A stretch of 44,671 bases of DNA from Bacteroidales bacterium (GCA_017443025.1 JAFSPG010000006.1:1-44671), one strand, 5' to 3'; shown: positions 1 to 8,373, counted from the first letter of the stretch. Notes: generated by a model not told the origin, from the sequence alone. Numbers and translations: made by a program.

Positions 1-118
1 ATTCGGATATGTCCGGATCATTTCCTGTTTGCAGATCCCCGGACCTTTTCGCAGCTTACCACGTCCTTCCTCGCCTCCGGAAGCCTAGGCATCCTCCGTT
101 CGCTCTTGTAACCTTTCT
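1..118 (-). rRNA. rrl: 23S ribosomal RNA, 5' end (partial)
   Basis: Read on the minus strand this is the start of a 23S rRNA. It carries the conserved GGAGGATGCC block (97 down to 88), then GAGGCGAGGAAGGACGTG and TAAGCTGCG, as in domain I of other Bacteroidetes 23S genes. The gene runs off the left edge of the window. The mature 5' end is placed near 118 by counting about 22 bases back from the GGAGGATGCC block, as in E. coli, so it is accurate only to a few bases. No 16S rRNA, tRNA-Ile or tRNA-Ala lies upstream; a promoter and then the divergent rhaD gene follow instead. Confidence 0.9.
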
Positions 119-300
119 TCTCTTGTGAATTCTTGCCTATTTTGAAATTGTAGAATACCACAACCGGTTCTAAAAGAACCATCAATTGTCTATACTCTGC
201 TGATTTCTACTTCTAGTTTCGGACACCACCTCACGGCAGCATCCTTACCTCTAATGCTATCTCTCAATATTGTCAAAGAACTGTCCGTTTTTCACAAACG
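119..300 (-). other. Leader of the solitary 23S rRNA gene
   Basis: About 180 bases between the promoter and the 23S 5' end, transcribed leftwards. It contains no 16S sequence, tRNA or open frame of note. A boxA-like motif (CAGTTCTTTGACA on the minus strand, 283 to 271) lies just inside the transcript, as in rRNA leaders of this phylum. A small inverted repeat, GGTTCT-tttt-AGAACC type, lies near 168-182. The leader probably holds the 5' arm of the 23S processing stem, whose partner lies outside the window. Confidence 0.65.
271..283 (-). promoter_or_regulatory. boxA-like antitermination site in the 23S leader
   Basis: CAGTTCTTTGACA on the minus strand. This resembles the boxA antiterminator (TGCTCTTTAACA in E. 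coli) in the form usually found in Bacteroidetes rRNA leaders. It lies about 25 bases downstream of the -7 box, which fits a dedicated rRNA promoter rather than read-through from another gene. Confidence 0.6.
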
Positions 301-305
301 GGCTG

Positions 306-336
306 CAAAGATACGGACTTTTTCCAAACCTGCAAA
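306..336 (-). promoter_or_regulatory. Promoter driving the 23S rRNA gene
   Basis: The minus strand has TTTG (336-333), a 19-base spacer and TATCTTTG (313-306). This is an exact match to the Bacteroidetes sigma-ABfr consensus of a -33 TTTG and a -7 TAnnTTTG. Transcription would start near 300 and run left into the 23S leader. Confidence 0.8.
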
Positions 337-341
337 TCTTT

Positions 342-372
342 TTTGATTTTTTTTATTTTTTTCCTAATTTCG
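342..372 (+). promoter_or_regulatory. Promoter of rhaD
   Basis: TTTG (342-345), a 19-base spacer and TAATTTCG (365-372), one mismatch from TAnnTTTG. It fires rightwards, with its -33 box only a few bases from the -33 box of the leftward 23S promoter, so the two transcripts diverge from one short region. Confidence 0.6.
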
Positions 373-413
373 TGCCCTGAAACAGATATTTTAACGTAAA
401 ACTGTTCTGTGTT

Positions 414-1223
414 ATGAGTATTCTTGACAAGCGTCCGGCCCTTGCGGCGGAGATTGACAGAGTTGCTGAGGTGGCCGGATATCTTTGGGAAAAAGGTTGG
501 GCTGAGCGTAACGGAGGCAACATCACCGTAAACATCACGGAGTTCATTGATAAGGATATAGAGGCGATGCCGGCCATAACGGAGCCCAAGGAGATAGGCT
601 TTTATCTTCCCGGCCTCGAAGGATGCTACTTTTATTGTAAAGGTACAAACCGCCGTATGCGCGACCTCGCCCGCAAGCCGATGGAGAACGGATCCATCAT
701 CCGTATCCTCCCCGACTGCACATCCTATGTCATCATAGCCGACCACGATATCGCCCCGACGTCAGAGCTGCCTTCCCATCTTGCCGTACACAATCACCTC
801 ATTGAAAGGAAATCCCCCTACAAGGCCTGCGTACACACACATCCCATCGAGCTTGTAGCCCTTACTCATAACAACAACTGGCTCCGCCGCGACGTAGCCA
901 CGAAGGTTCTGTGGTCGATGATTCCCGAAACAAAGGCCTTCGCTCCCAAGGGAGTCGGCATAGTTCCCTATATGCCCCCGGGAAGCAAGGAACTCGCTGA
1001 AGCCACCATCCGCACGATAGACTTCGATTATGACGTGGTTCTTTGGGAAAAACACGGAGTGTTTGCCGTAGATACCGATGTAATGTCGGCCTTCGACCAG
1101 ATTGACGTCCTGAACAAGAGCGCCCAGATTTACATCGCTGCAAGAAACATGGGCTTCATCCCCGACGGACTGTCGGAAGCCCAGATGCGCGAGATTTCGC
1201 GGCTGTTCAACCTCCCGAAGTAA
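414..1223 (+). CDS. rhaD: Rhamnulose-1-phosphate aldolase
   Basis: A 269-aa class II aldolase that splits L-rhamnulose 1-phosphate into dihydroxyacetone phosphate and L-lactaldehyde in the cytoplasm. The substrate-binding NGGN loop is at residues 33-36. The zinc ligands are visible as HTH (H141, H143) and H214 in EKHG, and E118 in SELPSH is the expected catalytic acid. The length fits RhaD (about 270) and not the shorter fuculose-phosphate aldolase FucA (about 215). No rhamnose isomerase, kinase or regulator is nearby, so the rest of the pathway must be elsewhere. Its stop codon directly abuts that of the convergent sugar porter, which may import the substrate. Confidence 0.92.
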   Translation: MSILDKRPALAAEIDRVAEVAGYLWEKGWAERNGGNITVNITEFIDKDIEAMPAITEPKEIGFYLPGLEGCYFYCKGTNRRMRDLARKPMENGSIIRILPDCTSYVIIADHDIAPTSELPSHLAVHNHLIERKSPYKACVHTHPIELVALTHNNNWLRRDVATKVLWSMIPETKAFAPKGVGIVPYMPPGSKELAEATIRTIDFDYDVVLWEKHGVFAVDTDVMSAFDQIDVLNKSAQIYIAARNMGFIPDGLSEAQMREISRLFNLPK

Positions 1224-2525
1224 TTACTCCGCGCCGGTTTTCGTGTGCCTGTAACGGCGCCATCCGTACAAAGTCACCATTACAAAGCAAACCAGCGGCA
1301 GCGCGAAGCTGACGTTCACTGCAGGGTATCCAAATATTTCCTGCATGTCGATTATGCTACCCTGAAGCGGCGGCATAAGGGCACCTCCGACTATGGCCAT
1401 TACAAGGAATGACGCACCGAGGGAACTGTCTTCAGGAGCGACGTTTTCAAGGGCGATGCCGTAGATGGTAGGGAACATCAGGCTCATGAAGGCACTTATG
1501 GCCACCAGGCAGATAAGGCCGGCCATACCCACAAAACATATCGTCCCGATGGTACACAGGGCCGCCAGCGCCCCGAATATTGCCAGCAGTTTCCTGGAGT
1601 TCACATACTTCATAAGGAAGGTGGCGATAAAGCGGAAGCACAGAAACATGGCCATAGCAATGATATTATAGGTCTGAGCCGTGGCTTTGTTGATGCCAAG
1701 ATTATCGGCGTAGTGGATGATGAATGTCCAGACCATTATCTGGGCTCCGACATAGAAGACCTGAGCCAGCACTCCCTCCCGGTATGCGGCATTATGCAAA
1801 AGGCGGCGGAGCGACTCACGGGCCTTCGTTGCAGGGGCAGAACCGACTGCGACCGGCGTCTTCACGCACGCGATAGTAATAAGGACTATCAGCACTATGA
1901 TTCCCAAAGCGACATAAGCATCCCTGATAACCGCGAGGTCGTGGATGCGCTCGGTGGCCTTGACGGCCTCGGGGAGCTCGGAGAAGATAAGTTTTCCGGT
2001 GACATCGCGGTGAGCGTCGCTCATAAGCGAAGGAAGCACGACCATTGAGGCTACCGCCATGCCGGCTAGCGAGCCCATTGGGTTGAAGGACTGAGCCAGG
2101 TTAAGTCTGCGAGTGGCGGTTTCACGGGAGCCGAGCGACAGTATGAAGGGATTGGCTGTAGTTTCGAGGAAGGCCAGGCCGAAGGTCAGGATATAGAGCG
2201 ACAGGCAGAAGAAGGTAAAGCTCTGCTGCGCGGCTGCGGGGATAAAGAGAAAAGCTCCGGTAGCATACAGCGACAAGCCGAAAAGGATGCTGCTCTTATA
2301 GCTGAACCGACGGATGAAAAGGGCCGCGGGAATCGCCATCGTGGCATAACCTCCATAAAAGGCAAACTGGATGAGAGAGGCCTTGGCGGCGGAGATTTCC
2401 ATGATGGTCTGGAATCCGGCAACCATAGGATTGGTTATGTCGTTGGCAAAGCCCCAGAGGGCGAAAAGCGTCGTTATAAGTATGAATGTGACAAGATATT
2501 TCTTTTCTACCAGTTTAGCGGCCAT
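1224..2525 (-). CDS. fucP: FucP-type sugar:proton symporter (MFS)
   Basis: A 433-aa inner-membrane major facilitator protein with about 12 hydrophobic segments. It belongs to the FucP (L-fucose:H+ symporter) family: WGFANDITNP in the first membrane segment and FLETTANPF in the fourth, where E. coli FucP has its essential Glu135. It lies tail to tail with rhaD with no intervening base. Import of L-fucose or L-rhamnose is likely from family and context. Other members of the family carry glucose, galactose or N-acetylglucosamine, so the substrate is not proven and the symbol marks the family only. Confidence 0.8.
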   Translation of the reverse strand: MAAKLVEKKYLVTFILITTLFALWGFANDITNPMVAGFQTIMEISAAKASLIQFAFYGGYATMAIPAALFIRRFSYKSSILFGLSLYATGAFLFIPAAAQQSFTFFCLSLYILTFGLAFLETTANPFILSLGSRETATRRLNLAQSFNPMGSLAGMAVASMVVLPSLMSDAHRDVTGKLIFSELPEAVKATERIHDLAVIRDAYVALGIIVLIVLITIACVKTPVAVGSAPATKARESLRRLLHNAAYREGVLAQVFYVGAQIMVWTFIIHYADNLGINKATAQTYNIIAMAMFLCFRFIATFLMKYVNSRKLLAIFGALAALCTIGTICFVGMAGLICLVAISAFMSLMFPTIYGIALENVAPEDSSLGASFLVMAIVGGALMPPLQGSIIDMQEIFGYPAVNVSFALPLVCFVMVTLYGWRRYRHTKTGAE

Positions 2526-2549
2526 GACGTTTTTTTATCAGTTCAAGCC

Positions 2550-2557
2550 CAAAGATA
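2550..2557 (-). promoter_or_regulatory. -7 box upstream of the fucP-like gene
   Basis: TATCTTTG on the minus strand, an exact TAnnTTTG, 24 bases upstream of the start codon. No TTTG lies at the usual 19-20 base distance, so only the -7 element is supported. Confidence 0.5.
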
Positions 2558-2601
2558 GACGTTTTGGACAGATTTAGACGTCAGTCAAAGCGATTTTTTT
2601 G

Positions 2602-2609
2602 TAAGTTTG
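2602..2609 (+). promoter_or_regulatory. -7 box upstream of the OPT transporter
   Basis: TAAGTTTG, an exact TAnnTTTG, 19 bases before the start codon at 2629. There is no good -33 TTTG at 19-20 bases. It is divergent from the -7 box of the fucP-like gene about 45 bases away. Confidence 0.5.
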
Positions 2610-2628
2610 CAGAAATGAACTTTCAGTT

Positions 2629-4569
2629 ATGGACGATCAATCTTTGAAACTTCCGGAAAACGCGCAGCGTGAGCTGGCCGCCGGAGAAGAGTACAAACCC
2701 ATCCTGCCGGCAGAAAAGAAATTCGCTGAGATTACTCCTTATTCTGTCATCACCGGTATTGCAATGGTGATTTTGTTCTCGGCCGCAGCCGCTTATCTTG
2801 GCCTTAAGGTAGGCCAGGTGTTTGAAGCGGCCATTCCCATAGCCATCATCGGAGTAGGCCTCACGGCCGCCCTCCGCAAAAACGACAGGCTCGGGCAGAA
2901 TGTCATTATACAGTCCATCGGCGGATGCTCCGGCTCAGTTGTAGCGGGCGCCATCTTCACCCTGCCGGCCGTATATATCCTCGGCCTGGATATCAACTAT
3001 ATGCAGATGGTGCTGTCGTCGCTGCTGGGAGGTTTCCTGGGTATTCTGTTCCTGATTCCCTTCCGCAAGTATTTCGTGAAGGAAATGCACGGCAAATATC
3101 CATTCCCGGAGGCAACTGCAACGACACAGGTCCTGGTCAGCGGCGAAGGTGGAGGCAACAGTGCCAAAATCCTTGTTCTGAGCGGCCTTATCGGCGGTCT
3201 CTACGATTTTATCGTAGCCAGCGTGGGCCTGTGGAGCGAAACTCTTACGTCCAGGGTTGTTGAATGGGGCGCCGTCCTCGCCGACAAAGCCAAGCTTGTG
3301 GTCAAGCTCAATACCGGAGCGGCGATTCTCGGCCTCGGCTTTATCATCGGCCTGAAATACGCCCTGATTATTTGCTGCGGCTCCTTCCTCGTATGGTTCT
3401 TCATCATACCACTTATAGGATATGTATTGCCCGAGGCCCAGGCCGCCGGGCTCAGCGCTGAAAATATCTTCACCACCTACGCCCGCCCGATTGGTATAGG
3501 AGGCATCGCCACCGCCGGCATCATCGGCATCGTCAAATCTTTCGGTGTCATAAAATCGGCCCTCGGCCTTGCTGTAAGCGAATTCCGCGGCGGAAAAACC
3601 TCAGAGGAAAAGACACCCAGAACCGACAAGGATTTGAAGATGAAGACCATCGTCTTCGGCATAGCTCTCACTCTCCTTGCCGTGTTTGCCTTCTTCGCCC
3701 TTGGCGGAGTGGTCGAGAACGCCTGGCAGGCCATTGTCGGCTTGCTGGTGGCGGCTGTCATCTCCTTCCTGTTTACGACCGTTGCGGCCAATGCGATTGC
3801 CATCGTAGGGTCAAACCCGGTGAGCGGAATGACATTGATGACTCTGATTATAGCTTCGGTCATCCTCATTGCCGTAGGGCTGAAGGGCAATGCCGGAATG
3901 GCTGCCGCACTCATCATAGGCGGCGTAGTCTGTACGGCGCTGTCGGTGGCCGGTTCGTTCATTACCGACCTTAAGATTGGATACTGGATTGGTTCTACCC
4001 CTGCCAAACAGGAAAAGTGGAAATTCCTCGGCGTCGCAGTTTCGGCCGCCACGGTGTGCGGGGTGATGCTGATTCTGAACCAGACTTACGGCTTCACCGG
4101 TGACGAAGCCCTTGTGGCCCCTCAGGCCAATGCAATGGCCGCCCTGATCGGGCCGCTTATGAGCGGTAACGGAGCCCCCTGGCTGCTTTACGGAATCGGC
4201 GCCATTCTGGCCTTGATTCTGAATTCCCTGAAGATTCCGGCCCTGGCCTTCGCTCTGGGTATGTTCATTCCCCTCGACCTCAACCTTCCGCTGCTCGTGG
4301 GTGGAGGAATCTCCTGGTTCGTAAGTACCCGCAGCAAGGATGCCGCCGTTAACGAGTCGAGGCTCAACAAAGGTACACTCATCGCTTCCGGCTTTATCGC
4401 CGGCGGCGCCCTGATGGGTGTCGTGAGCGCCATCCTCAAATTCGCCGGCGTGGACATCTTCCAGTATTTCAAAGACTGGAACTCCGCCTACGGAGAGGCT
4501 GTCGCCATCATTCCGTTTGTTTTGCTGGTAATCTATATGATTCGCGCTTCGTTAAAATCAAACAAATAA
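2629..4569 (+). CDS. OPT family oligopeptide transporter
   Basis: A 646-aa polytopic inner-membrane protein of the oligopeptide transporter (OPT) superfamily, with about 15 hydrophobic segments. A cytosolic N-terminus of about 40 residues precedes ITPYSVITGIAM. Family features include SNPVSGMT-type sequence (GSNPVSGMT) and a KYPFPEATATTQVL loop, typical of bacterial OPT members. It probably imports small peptides, or metal-peptide complexes in some relatives, using the proton gradient. Peptidase T follows 59 bases downstream on the same strand, with a dispersed repeat but no clear promoter between them. A peptide import and hydrolysis unit is the natural reading. Confidence 0.88.
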   Translation: MDDQSLKLPENAQRELAAGEEYKPILPAEKKFAEITPYSVITGIAMVILFSAAAAYLGLKVGQVFEAAIPIAIIGVGLTAALRKNDRLGQNVIIQSIGGCSGSVVAGAIFTLPAVYILGLDINYMQMVLSSLLGGFLGILFLIPFRKYFVKEMHGKYPFPEATATTQVLVSGEGGGNSAKILVLSGLIGGLYDFIVASVGLWSETLTSRVVEWGAVLADKAKLVVKLNTGAAILGLGFIIGLKYALIICCGSFLVWFFIIPLIGYVLPEAQAAGLSAENIFTTYARPIGIGGIATAGIIGIVKSFGVIKSALGLAVSEFRGGKTSEEKTPRTDKDLKMKTIVFGIALTLLAVFAFFALGGVVENAWQAIVGLLVAAVISFLFTTVAANAIAIVGSNPVSGMTLMTLIIASVILIAVGLKGNAGMAAALIIGGVVCTALSVAGSFITDLKIGYWIGSTPAKQEKWKFLGVAVSAATVCGVMLILNQTYGFTGDEALVAPQANAMAALIGPLMSGNGAPWLLYGIGAILALILNSLKIPALAFALGMFIPLDLNLPLLVGGGISWFVSTRSKDAAVNESRLNKGTLIASGFIAGGALMGVVSAILKFAGVDIFQYFKDWNSAYGEAVAIIPFVLLVIYMIRASLKSNK

Positions 4570-4570
4570 A

Positions 4571-4598
4571 GATCTCTCCACTTCGGTCGAGATGACAT
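4571..4598. repeat. Dispersed repeat A, short intergenic copy
   Basis: Read on the minus strand this is TGTCATCTCGACCGAAG followed by TGGAGAGATC. It is a shortened copy of the repeat that begins TGTCATTTCGACCGA and ends GTGGAGAAATC at 17329-17367 and 22274-22310. It lies in the 59-base gap between the OPT transporter gene and pepT. Confidence 0.6.
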
Positions 4599-4628
4599 AA
4601 AAAGGTCGGAAACTAAATCAATAGAATT

Positions 4629-5849
4629 ATGGAAAAGATATTAGATAAGTTTTTGAGATATATTTCGATTGATACTCAGTCGAACGAGAATTCCGAATCT
4701 CAGCCTTCAGAGGCCAAGGAACTGGATTTACTGAGATTGCTCCGTGATGAGCTCACCGCCCTCGGAATAGAGGCAACGCTCGACGAATATGGCTACGTGA
4801 TGGCTTCCATCCCGGCAAACACCGACAAGAAGGTGCCGGCCATAGGCTTTATCGCCCACGTTGATACTGCCCCCGACGCTTCAGGCAAGGACGTCAAGCC
4901 GCAAATCATCAAGAATTACGATGGCGGAGAAATTCCCCTGAAAGGAGTTCCCGGCCTGGCCTTGAAACCCTCCGAATTCCCGGAGATGCTGCTATACAAG
5001 GGCAAGACGATGATTACTACAGATGGCACAACCCTGCTTGGCGCCGACGACAAAGCCGGAGTCGCCGAGATTATGGCTGCCGCCGAGTATATAATGGAGC
5101 ATCCCGAGTTCAAGCACGGCCCCATCAAGATTGGCTTTACCCCCGATGAAGAAATCGGACGCGGAGTCGTCAAATTCGACGTAAAGAAATTCGGCGCCGA
5201 CTACGGCTACACCATGGACGGAGGAGAAATCGGCGAGCTGGAATTCGAGAATTTCAATGCCGCTTCGGCAAAGATTCACATCCAGGGCCGCAATGTACAC
5301 CCGGGATATGCCAAGGGCAAGATGCGCAATGCCATCCTTATCGCTACTGAGCTGAACGCCCTTCTCCCCGTGGAGCAGAGGCCTGAATTCACCGAAGGCT
5401 ACGAAGGATTCTTCCATATCATCGCCTTCAACGGCAGCGTAGAAGAGGCCGATATCGCCTACATCATCCGCGACCACGACCGATCCCGCTTCGAAGACAA
5501 GAAACGTCTAATCAGCGAGTGCTGCGATTTCATCAACAAGAAATTCGGAGAAGGGACCGTTACCCTGACGCTCAAGGACCAATATTACAACATGCGCGAG
5601 CAGGTGGAGCCTCACTTCCACGTAGTGGAGACCGCCATCAAGGCCATAGAGATGGCCGGCATTAAGCCCAAGGTCCAGCCTATCCGCGGCGGCACCGACG
5701 GAGCGAATCTCAGCTTCAAGGGCCTGCCCTGCCCGAACATCTTCGCCGGCGGGCATAACTTCCACGGCAAGATGGAGTTCCTCCCCCTCGAAAGCATGGA
5801 AAAGGCTTCCGAGGTGATTCTGAACATTATCAAGCTTTACGCAGAGTAA
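4629..5849 (+). CDS. pepT: Peptidase T (tripeptide aminopeptidase)
   Basis: A 406-aa cytoplasmic M20 family dizinc peptidase that removes the N-terminal residue of tripeptides. The metal and catalytic residues are in place: H77 and D79 in AHVDTAPD, D140 in LLGADDKAGV, the general base pair E174-E175 in PDEEIGRG, and a later D in TMDGGEIGELEF. The dimerisation-domain signature NVHPGYAKGKMRNA is present. The length matches PepT (about 408). It follows the OPT peptide transporter and probably hydrolyses its imported cargo. Its TAA directly abuts the TTA (stop) of the convergent lipoprotein gene. Confidence 0.95.
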   Translation: MEKILDKFLRYISIDTQSNENSESQPSEAKELDLLRLLRDELTALGIEATLDEYGYVMASIPANTDKKVPAIGFIAHVDTAPDASGKDVKPQIIKNYDGGEIPLKGVPGLALKPSEFPEMLLYKGKTMITTDGTTLLGADDKAGVAEIMAAAEYIMEHPEFKHGPIKIGFTPDEEIGRGVVKFDVKKFGADYGYTMDGGEIGELEFENFNAASAKIHIQGRNVHPGYAKGKMRNAILIATELNALLPVEQRPEFTEGYEGFFHIIAFNGSVEEADIAYIIRDHDRSRFEDKKRLISECCDFINKKFGEGTVTLTLKDQYYNMREQVEPHFHVVETAIKAIEMAGIKPKVQPIRGGTDGANLSFKGLPCPNIFAGGHNFHGKMEFLPLESMEKASEVILNIIKLYAE

Positions 5850-6749
5850 TTACTTGACGATCAAGACATTTGGGACCGCCCGCTCGCCGGCGTGGTCAAA
5901 GGTCCTGTTGTCGTAAGGGTGGTTGAGTACGCCATCGGTCTTGACCCAGAGCGTGGATGAGCCGCCGCCGTCGAGATTGATGCTCTCATACAGGCCGAGC
6001 GCTACCGACAAGGTCTGCAGCTCGGCTATGCTCATGCCTTCGGCCTGGCCTGGGAAGCGTCCGTCAACTACGATGAAGTACACCCAGCCGGAACGGGTAT
6101 AGCCCGCAAGCGTCCTGGGGTGACGTTTGGAGTAGAATTTCTTGAAATACTTGGGGTTGACGTAACTGTCGGCGACTTCGTTTGAACCCTTGGATGCGTA
6201 TTTGATGACGCGGCCTTCTTCCAGAAGCACAGGGCCGGCGACCATCGCCTCTCTCCAGCGGGCGATTTCCTTGCCATAGCTGAGAGTATCGAGGCTTAGG
6301 ATATCCACCTTAGAGCCATCGATTCTTATAAGGCCATTGCATCTTTTCAGTTCGGAGGGGCGTGTCGAAGCGCATACTACATTCCCTTCGTCTTTGATCA
6401 AGGTTGTTGGCCAGAGGGTTTCCATATCGAAATAACTGCCGTTGATTGCGGCGAGGGCCTCTCCGGCCTCGGCGAGCGAGCTGGTTGCTGCCGCAGCCGG
6501 GCCGCCGGCATCAACAACCGACAGTTCCTGCTTCTTTATGGGGAACCTTACCAGCGAAATACTCTGAGTGCTGCCGAAAACCTTCACGGAGGCCCAGGTA
6601 GCCTCGACGTTTGAGTGTCCTACCTTCCGCCAGTTCCAGCCTGCAGCCTTGATAGCTTCTATGTCGGGGTTGGTCTTTACGGCATTGCGGGTCGATGCGC
6701 AGCTTGCTGCAACGAGGCAGACCGCAAGTATTGAAAGTATGCGTTTCAT
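5850..6749 (-). CDS. Phosphodiester glycosidase family lipoprotein (NAGPA domain)
   Basis: A 299-aa protein with a lipoprotein signal peptide (lipobox ending at Cys17, VAASCAS), so it is likely anchored in the periplasm or outer membrane. The rest matches the NAGPA-type domain (PF09992): FVINGSYF-like AAINGSYFDM, GYTRSGWVYFIVVDGR and the hallmark NLDGGGSSTLWV. Relatives cleave sugar-phosphodiester or N-acetylglucosamine-phosphate linkages, but most bacterial members have no known substrate. It is the last gene of a minus-strand run ROK kinase, HAD phosphatase, NAGPA lipoprotein, separated from the HAD gene by 10 bases. Confidence 0.85.
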   Translation of the reverse strand: MKRILSILAVCLVAASCASTRNAVKTNPDIEAIKAAGWNWRKVGHSNVEATWASVKVFGSTQSISLVRFPIKKQELSVVDAGGPAAAATSSLAEAGEALAAINGSYFDMETLWPTTLIKDEGNVVCASTRPSELKRCNGLIRIDGSKVDILSLDTLSYGKEIARWREAMVAGPVLLEEGRVIKYASKGSNEVADSYVNPKYFKKFYSKRHPRTLAGYTRSGWVYFIVVDGRFPGQAEGMSIAELQTLSVALGLYESINLDGGGSSTLWVKTDGVLNHPYDNRTFDHAGERAVPNVLIVK

Positions 6750-6759
6750 TCTGTGGGTG

Positions 6760-7368
6760 TTAAATTATTCCTTCCTGTCTGAGGCTGTCGAGCAAAGCTT
6801 CGCGCCCCGTAAACTGTATTGCGTTCATTCCTACAGCCCTTGCGCCGGCCACATTGGCGGCATTGTCGTCGATGAAGACGCATTCTTCGGGCTTGAGGGA
6901 ATATCTTTTCATCAGGATGTTGAATATCTGAGCCCCGGGCTTGAGGCAATGTTCTTCACCGGAGACGACCATTCCGTCCATCAAAGCCAGGATGGGATAC
7001 TTGTGGCGGACCAGTTCGAAGGTCTCAGAGGCCCAGTTGGTAAGGCCGTATATGCCATAGCCTTTGGATTTAAGCTGGCTGACGACTTCGTCCATCCCTT
7101 CGATTTGGCCGGCAACCATATCTATCCATCTTTCGTGGTAGAGCTTGATTTCCTTTGCCCACTCGGGATGCTCGGCCGACAGTTCCCTGACTCCCTGCTC
7201 GAAGGGCTTGCCTGCGTCGAGGGTGGAGTTCCACTCCATGTTGCAGATGTTGGCGATAAACCAGTTCGCCTTCTCTACGTCGCCGAAGTAAGGGTCAAAG
7301 ACATAGTGAGGGTTCCAGTCAAGGAGAACGGCACCGTAGTCAAAAACGATATTCCTGATGTTCTTCAT
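6760..7368 (-). CDS. HAD family hydrolase (YihX-like sugar phosphatase)
   Basis: A 202-aa haloacid-dehalogenase superfamily protein with an alpha-helical cap of the subclass IA type. Motif I is VFDYGAVLLD, where D10 is the nucleophile and the usual second Asp is replaced by Gly, as in YihX and related proteins. Motif II is YGLTNW, the motif III Lys lies in CLKPGAQIF, and motif IV is CVFIDDNAANV. YihX dephosphorylates alpha-glucose 1-phosphate; a sugar-phosphate substrate is plausible here because the gene starts 2 bases after a ROK sugar kinase ends, but it is not proven. Confidence 0.85.
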   Translation of the reverse strand: MKNIRNIVFDYGAVLLDWNPHYVFDPYFGDVEKANWFIANICNMEWNSTLDAGKPFEQGVRELSAEHPEWAKEIKLYHERWIDMVAGQIEGMDEVVSQLKSKGYGIYGLTNWASETFELVRHKYPILALMDGMVVSGEEHCLKPGAQIFNILMKRYSLKPEECVFIDDNAANVAGARAVGMNAIQFTGREALLDSLRQEGII

Positions 7369-7370
7369 TC

Positions 7371-8258
7371 CTAAATGAAAAGCGATGCGGCGCCGAGCAT
7401 GGCGGCCTTGTCAAGCAAGATGGAGCCTTTAACCTCAACGGTTAGGCCGGCCTGTCCGTACGCCCTTTGCAAGGGTTGCATAAAGATGGGGAGGCTTCGG
7501 GAGATGTTGCCGCCGAGAACCAGCGTGCGGCTGTCGAACTTCTGGAGCCAGGGGATGGTGAATTCAGCAAGGCGGTATCCGAACTCGGTGAAAAGTTGCC
7601 GTGCGGCTTCGTCGAATTCAATGCGCATAGATACTTCTTTCGCACCCTCGACCTGATGACCGGTGAGTTCTTTGTAGCGGCCTACCACCCAGCGGGTGCT
7701 GAAGGCTTCGTCGACAATTCCTTCGTGGAAGGGAAGGTTCCATACTTCTCCGCCCTCGGGCACGGAGCTGCCGGTGCGGACTACCTTGCCTTTGGCTACG
7801 AATCCGCTGCCAACACCTGTTCCAAGGGTGAGGACTATCACTCTTTCTGTGCCCTTGGCTGCGCCGAAGCTGCTCTCGCCGAGTGCGAAGGCACCTGCGT
7901 CATTGACGAACTTGAACTTCAGGCCGGGGAAATCCAGGAGGCGGGCTGAGAGCGTCTGGCCGATGTCGATGCCGTGGATGGCGGCGAATTTATGTTCCAT
8001 CCAGGAGATGCCCTTGTCGTAATCGAAGGGGCCCGGGAAGGCCATTCCAATCTGGCGTACCTCGTGACCGGCCTCGCTCAGAAGCAGGCGCAGGTTATCT
8101 GTCCAGGCGGAGAAAATGACTTCGGCGGGAGAGGTGTGGTCGACATCCGTAGTTGCGGGCTCGCCGACAATCTGTCCGTTTTCAAGGTCAACTACGGCAG
8201 AGGTGATATGGCTTCCGCCTATATCGACGCCAACGGCGTATTTCTTATTGGTATCCAT
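7371..8258 (-). CDS. ROK family sugar kinase
   Basis: A 295-aa cytoplasmic kinase of the ROK family (glucokinase, fructokinase, N-acetylmannosamine kinase). The phosphate-binding motif YAVGVDIGGSH is at the N-terminus and the second glycine-rich motif LTLGTGVGSGFV is in the middle. The frame stays open upstream for 51 more codons, but that stretch contains the promoter and no conserved sequence, so the start at MDTNKKYAV is preferred. The CxCGxxGC zinc motif common in ROK kinases is absent: the corresponding segment, GGEVWNLPFHEGIVDEAFS, has no cysteines. It is the first gene of a three-gene run with the HAD phosphatase and NAGPA lipoprotein. The sugar substrate is unknown. Confidence 0.85.
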   Translation of the reverse strand: MDTNKKYAVGVDIGGSHITSAVVDLENGQIVGEPATTDVDHTSPAEVIFSAWTDNLRLLLSEAGHEVRQIGMAFPGPFDYDKGISWMEHKFAAIHGIDIGQTLSARLLDFPGLKFKFVNDAGAFALGESSFGAAKGTERVIVLTLGTGVGSGFVAKGKVVRTGSSVPEGGEVWNLPFHEGIVDEAFSTRWVVGRYKELTGHQVEGAKEVSMRIEFDEAARQLFTEFGYRLAEFTIPWLQKFDSRTLVLGGNISRSLPIFMQPLQRAYGQAGLTVEVKGSILLDKAAMLGAASLFI

Positions 8259-8293
8259 GGCAATTATGTGGGCTAACTTTCTTATACCAAGCC

Positions 8294-8301
8294 CAAATAT
8301 A
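8294..8301 (-). promoter_or_regulatory. -7 box of the ROK-HAD-NAGPA operon
   Basis: TATATTTG on the minus strand, an exact TAnnTTTG, 35 bases upstream of the chosen ATG. No TTTG is at the standard spacing. Its position inside the upstream open extension supports the shorter start for the kinase. Confidence 0.5.
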
Positions 8302-8373
8302 GGCATAATATCGTTACAACCCACACCGCCGTGCCACAAAAGTGTCTTCTCCTGGTGTATTTGCCAGCCTCCA

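Noticed and set aside
119-300. Possible 16S rRNA 3' end or spacer tRNA next to the 23S gene
   Set aside because: No 16S 3'-end sequence (such as GGCTGGAACACCTCC) and no cloverleaf can be found; the region reads as promoter plus leader.
414-1223. L-fuculose-phosphate aldolase (FucA) because the neighbour is FucP-like
   Set aside because: Length (269) and sequence follow the longer RhaD type, not the roughly 215-residue FucA.
1218-1229. Abutting stop codons (TAATTA) of rhaD/fucP and again of pepT/NAGPA gene at 5847-5852
   Set aside because: Two examples of zero-gap convergent genes are striking but can arise from simple compaction; no shared element surrounds them.
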